Assembly (NCBI RefSeq): GCF_023913735.1
Contig: NZ_JAMXBH010000010.1
Span: 124,001 to 188,000, forward strand
DNA: 64,000 nt
Source of the DNA: Pseudarthrobacter raffinosi
GTDB lineage: Bacteria; Actinomycetota; Actinomycetes; Actinomycetales; Micrococcaceae
Direction: 5' to 3'
Shown: positions 63,156 through 64,000 of the stretch, in pieces
Position numbering within the stretch: position 1 is the first letter of the stretch
How the letters are laid out: each line of letters starts with the position of its first letter
Notes under the pieces: model-generated
Told to the model about the DNA's origin: nothing
Database searches by the model: none
The model's input: the letters and a program-made list of their open reading frames with translations, nothing else
Translations under genes and position numbers: made by a program

Positions 63156-64000
63156 ATGACATTCCTGCCCGGTCTCAGCCAGCCCGCGCCACCAACGATG
63201 GTGGTGTGGAATTCGGCCATGACGGCCTACAATTTTGGCCCGGGCCACCCCATGGCTCCTGCCCGGCTGGACCTGACGGCCCGGCTTTCCCGCAGCCTCG
63301 GCCTGCTGGACCTTGCGCACGTGTCCGTGGAGGCTCCGGAGGTTGCGTCCGATGCCGAACTCGAAACCGTGCACTCGCCTGAGTTTGTGGCCGCGGTTCG
63401 CCGGGTCAGCGATGACCCGACGTCGCCGGATGAAGCCCGCGGACTTGGCACCGACGACGATCCTGCCTTCGCCGGCATGCACGACGCCGCCGCGAGGCTC
63501 GCCGGCGGATCGCTGATCGCTGCGTCCGCCATCCTGGACGGATCCGCGCTCCACGCCGTGAACTTCGGCGGCGGCCTGCACCACGCGGCCCGCGACCGTG
63601 CCAGCGGCTTCTGCATCTACAATGACTCCGCGCTGGCGGTCCAGAGACTGCTCGACGGCGGCATCCGCCGCGTGGCGTACATCGACGTCGATGCGCACCA
63701 CGGCGACGGGACGGAAAGCATCTTCTGGGACGACCCCCGGGTCCTGACCATTTCCCTGCATGAAAGCGGACTCACGCTGTTCCCAGGGACCGGTTTCGCG
63801 AACGAGATCGGCGGTCCGCAGGCTGAGGGCAGTGCCGTCAACATTGCCCTGCCGTCGGGCACCGGCGATGCCGGCTGGCTGCGTGCTTTCCACGCAGTGG
63901 TGCCGCAGCTCGTGGGCGCGTTCCAGCCCGAAGTCATCGTGAGCCAGCACGGCTGCGACTCGCACCGGCGTGACCCTCTGGCCCATCTGAACATCAGTGT
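63156..64000 (+). CDS. Acetoin utilization protein AcuC / class I-II histone deacetylase family (partial)
   Basis: 281 residues are visible, with the 3' end beyond the window. The fold is the zinc deacetylase: FGPGHPMAPARLDL, NFGGGLHHAARDRASGFCIYND with the HH pair, YIDVDAHHGDGTESIFW with zinc Asp/His, and VSQHGCDSHRRDPLAHL near the end. AcuC in Bacillus deacetylates acetyl-CoA synthetase; acs lies elsewhere in this window, so the same role is possible (inference). Divergent from trkH. Confidence 0.9.
   Translation, partial: MTFLPGLSQPAPPTMVVWNSAMTAYNFGPGHPMAPARLDLTARLSRSLGLLDLAHVSVEAPEVASDAELETVHSPEFVAAVRRVSDDPTSPDEARGLGTDDDPAFAGMHDAAARLAGGSLIAASAILDGSALHAVNFGGGLHHAARDRASGFCIYNDSALAVQRLLDGGIRRVAYIDVDAHHGDGTESIFWDDPRVLTISLHESGLTLFPGTGFANEIGGPQAEGSAVNIALPSGTGDAGWLRAFHAVVPQLVGAFQPEVIVSQHGCDSHRRDPLAHLNIS

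Overview
The window is GC-rich DNA from an actinobacterium, most likely a member of the Micrococcaceae (Arthrobacter/Pseudarthrobacter type). The case rests on the very high GC content, tightly overlapping ATGA/GTGA gene junctions, frequent GTG starts, a GlxR-like Crp regulator, a MarP-type protease, the actinobacterial tad/helicase/topA neighbourhood and actinobacterial sugar-uptake operons. No prophage, transposase or CRISPR array was seen. Most of the DNA is chromosomal core and carbohydrate-use genes.

Layout. 1-3.0 kb: sterol-carrier-like protein (cut by the window edge), asparaginase and a membrane-anchored molybdopterin oxidoreductase, all on the minus strand. 3.0-5.3 kb: purine genes purD and purC. 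5.4-7.05 kb: an XRE-TPR regulator divergent from a 55-codon secreted peptide gene, closed by terminators on both sides. 7.1-11 kb: tRNA-Pro(CGG) and a two-gene heterodimeric ABC exporter. 11-18 kb: metallophosphoesterase, bifunctional penicillin-binding protein, small DUF4177-like protein, RidA-like protein, Nudix hydrolase, Crp regulator, MarP-like protease and aroQ. 19-21 kb: a flavin-binding-type oxidase, a membrane protein that looks frameshifted, and a small PLDc_N-like membrane protein.

21-33.3 kb is a carbohydrate region with two import systems. The first is alpha-galactosidase plus binding protein and two permeases, divergent from a Gfo/Idh/MocA oxidoreductase and a LacI regulator; two near-identical palindromes in the divergent promoter are probable LacI sites. 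The second is a DeoR regulator, two permeases and a Tat-type lipoprotein binding protein, with a perfect Crp-type site and GTTC/GAAC half-sites upstream. Neither has its own ATPase, so a shared MsiK/UgpC-type ATPase elsewhere is inferred. acs (acetyl-CoA synthetase) follows, also with a near-consensus Crp site.

35.8-41.2 kb: a Pro/Ala-rich membrane protein, nth, a CoA-pyrophosphatase-type Nudix gene, a YegP-like small protein, an unusual family A DNA polymerase and a divergent small HTH protein sharing a 34-bp palindromic promoter. 41.2-49.1 kb: a tad-type secretion/pilus operon (Ssd/CpaE, TadA, TadB, TadC, DUF4244 pilin-like, TadE, TadE-like) meeting a DUF1998 helicase tail to tail. 49-64 kb: GNAT protein, small membrane protein, trhO, two paralogous lipoproteins, a TipA-like MerR regulator, a large methyltransferase, topA, SseB-like protein, Ppx/GppA phosphatase, proC, a TrkA/TrkH potassium system and an AcuC-like deacetylase cut by the window edge.

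The most interesting locus is the XRE-TPR regulator with its divergent secreted micro-peptide. It has the architecture of RRNPP peptide quorum-sensing pairs, which are best known from Firmicutes. Its downstream DNA also carries a second, stop-interrupted in-frame copy of the VGNWPD coding motif. Other unexplained structure includes a 137-bp MITE-like element after topA, a nested repeat cluster near 16.2 kb, a 17-bp perfect inverted repeat near 19.1 kb and a hairpin-rich leader before proC.
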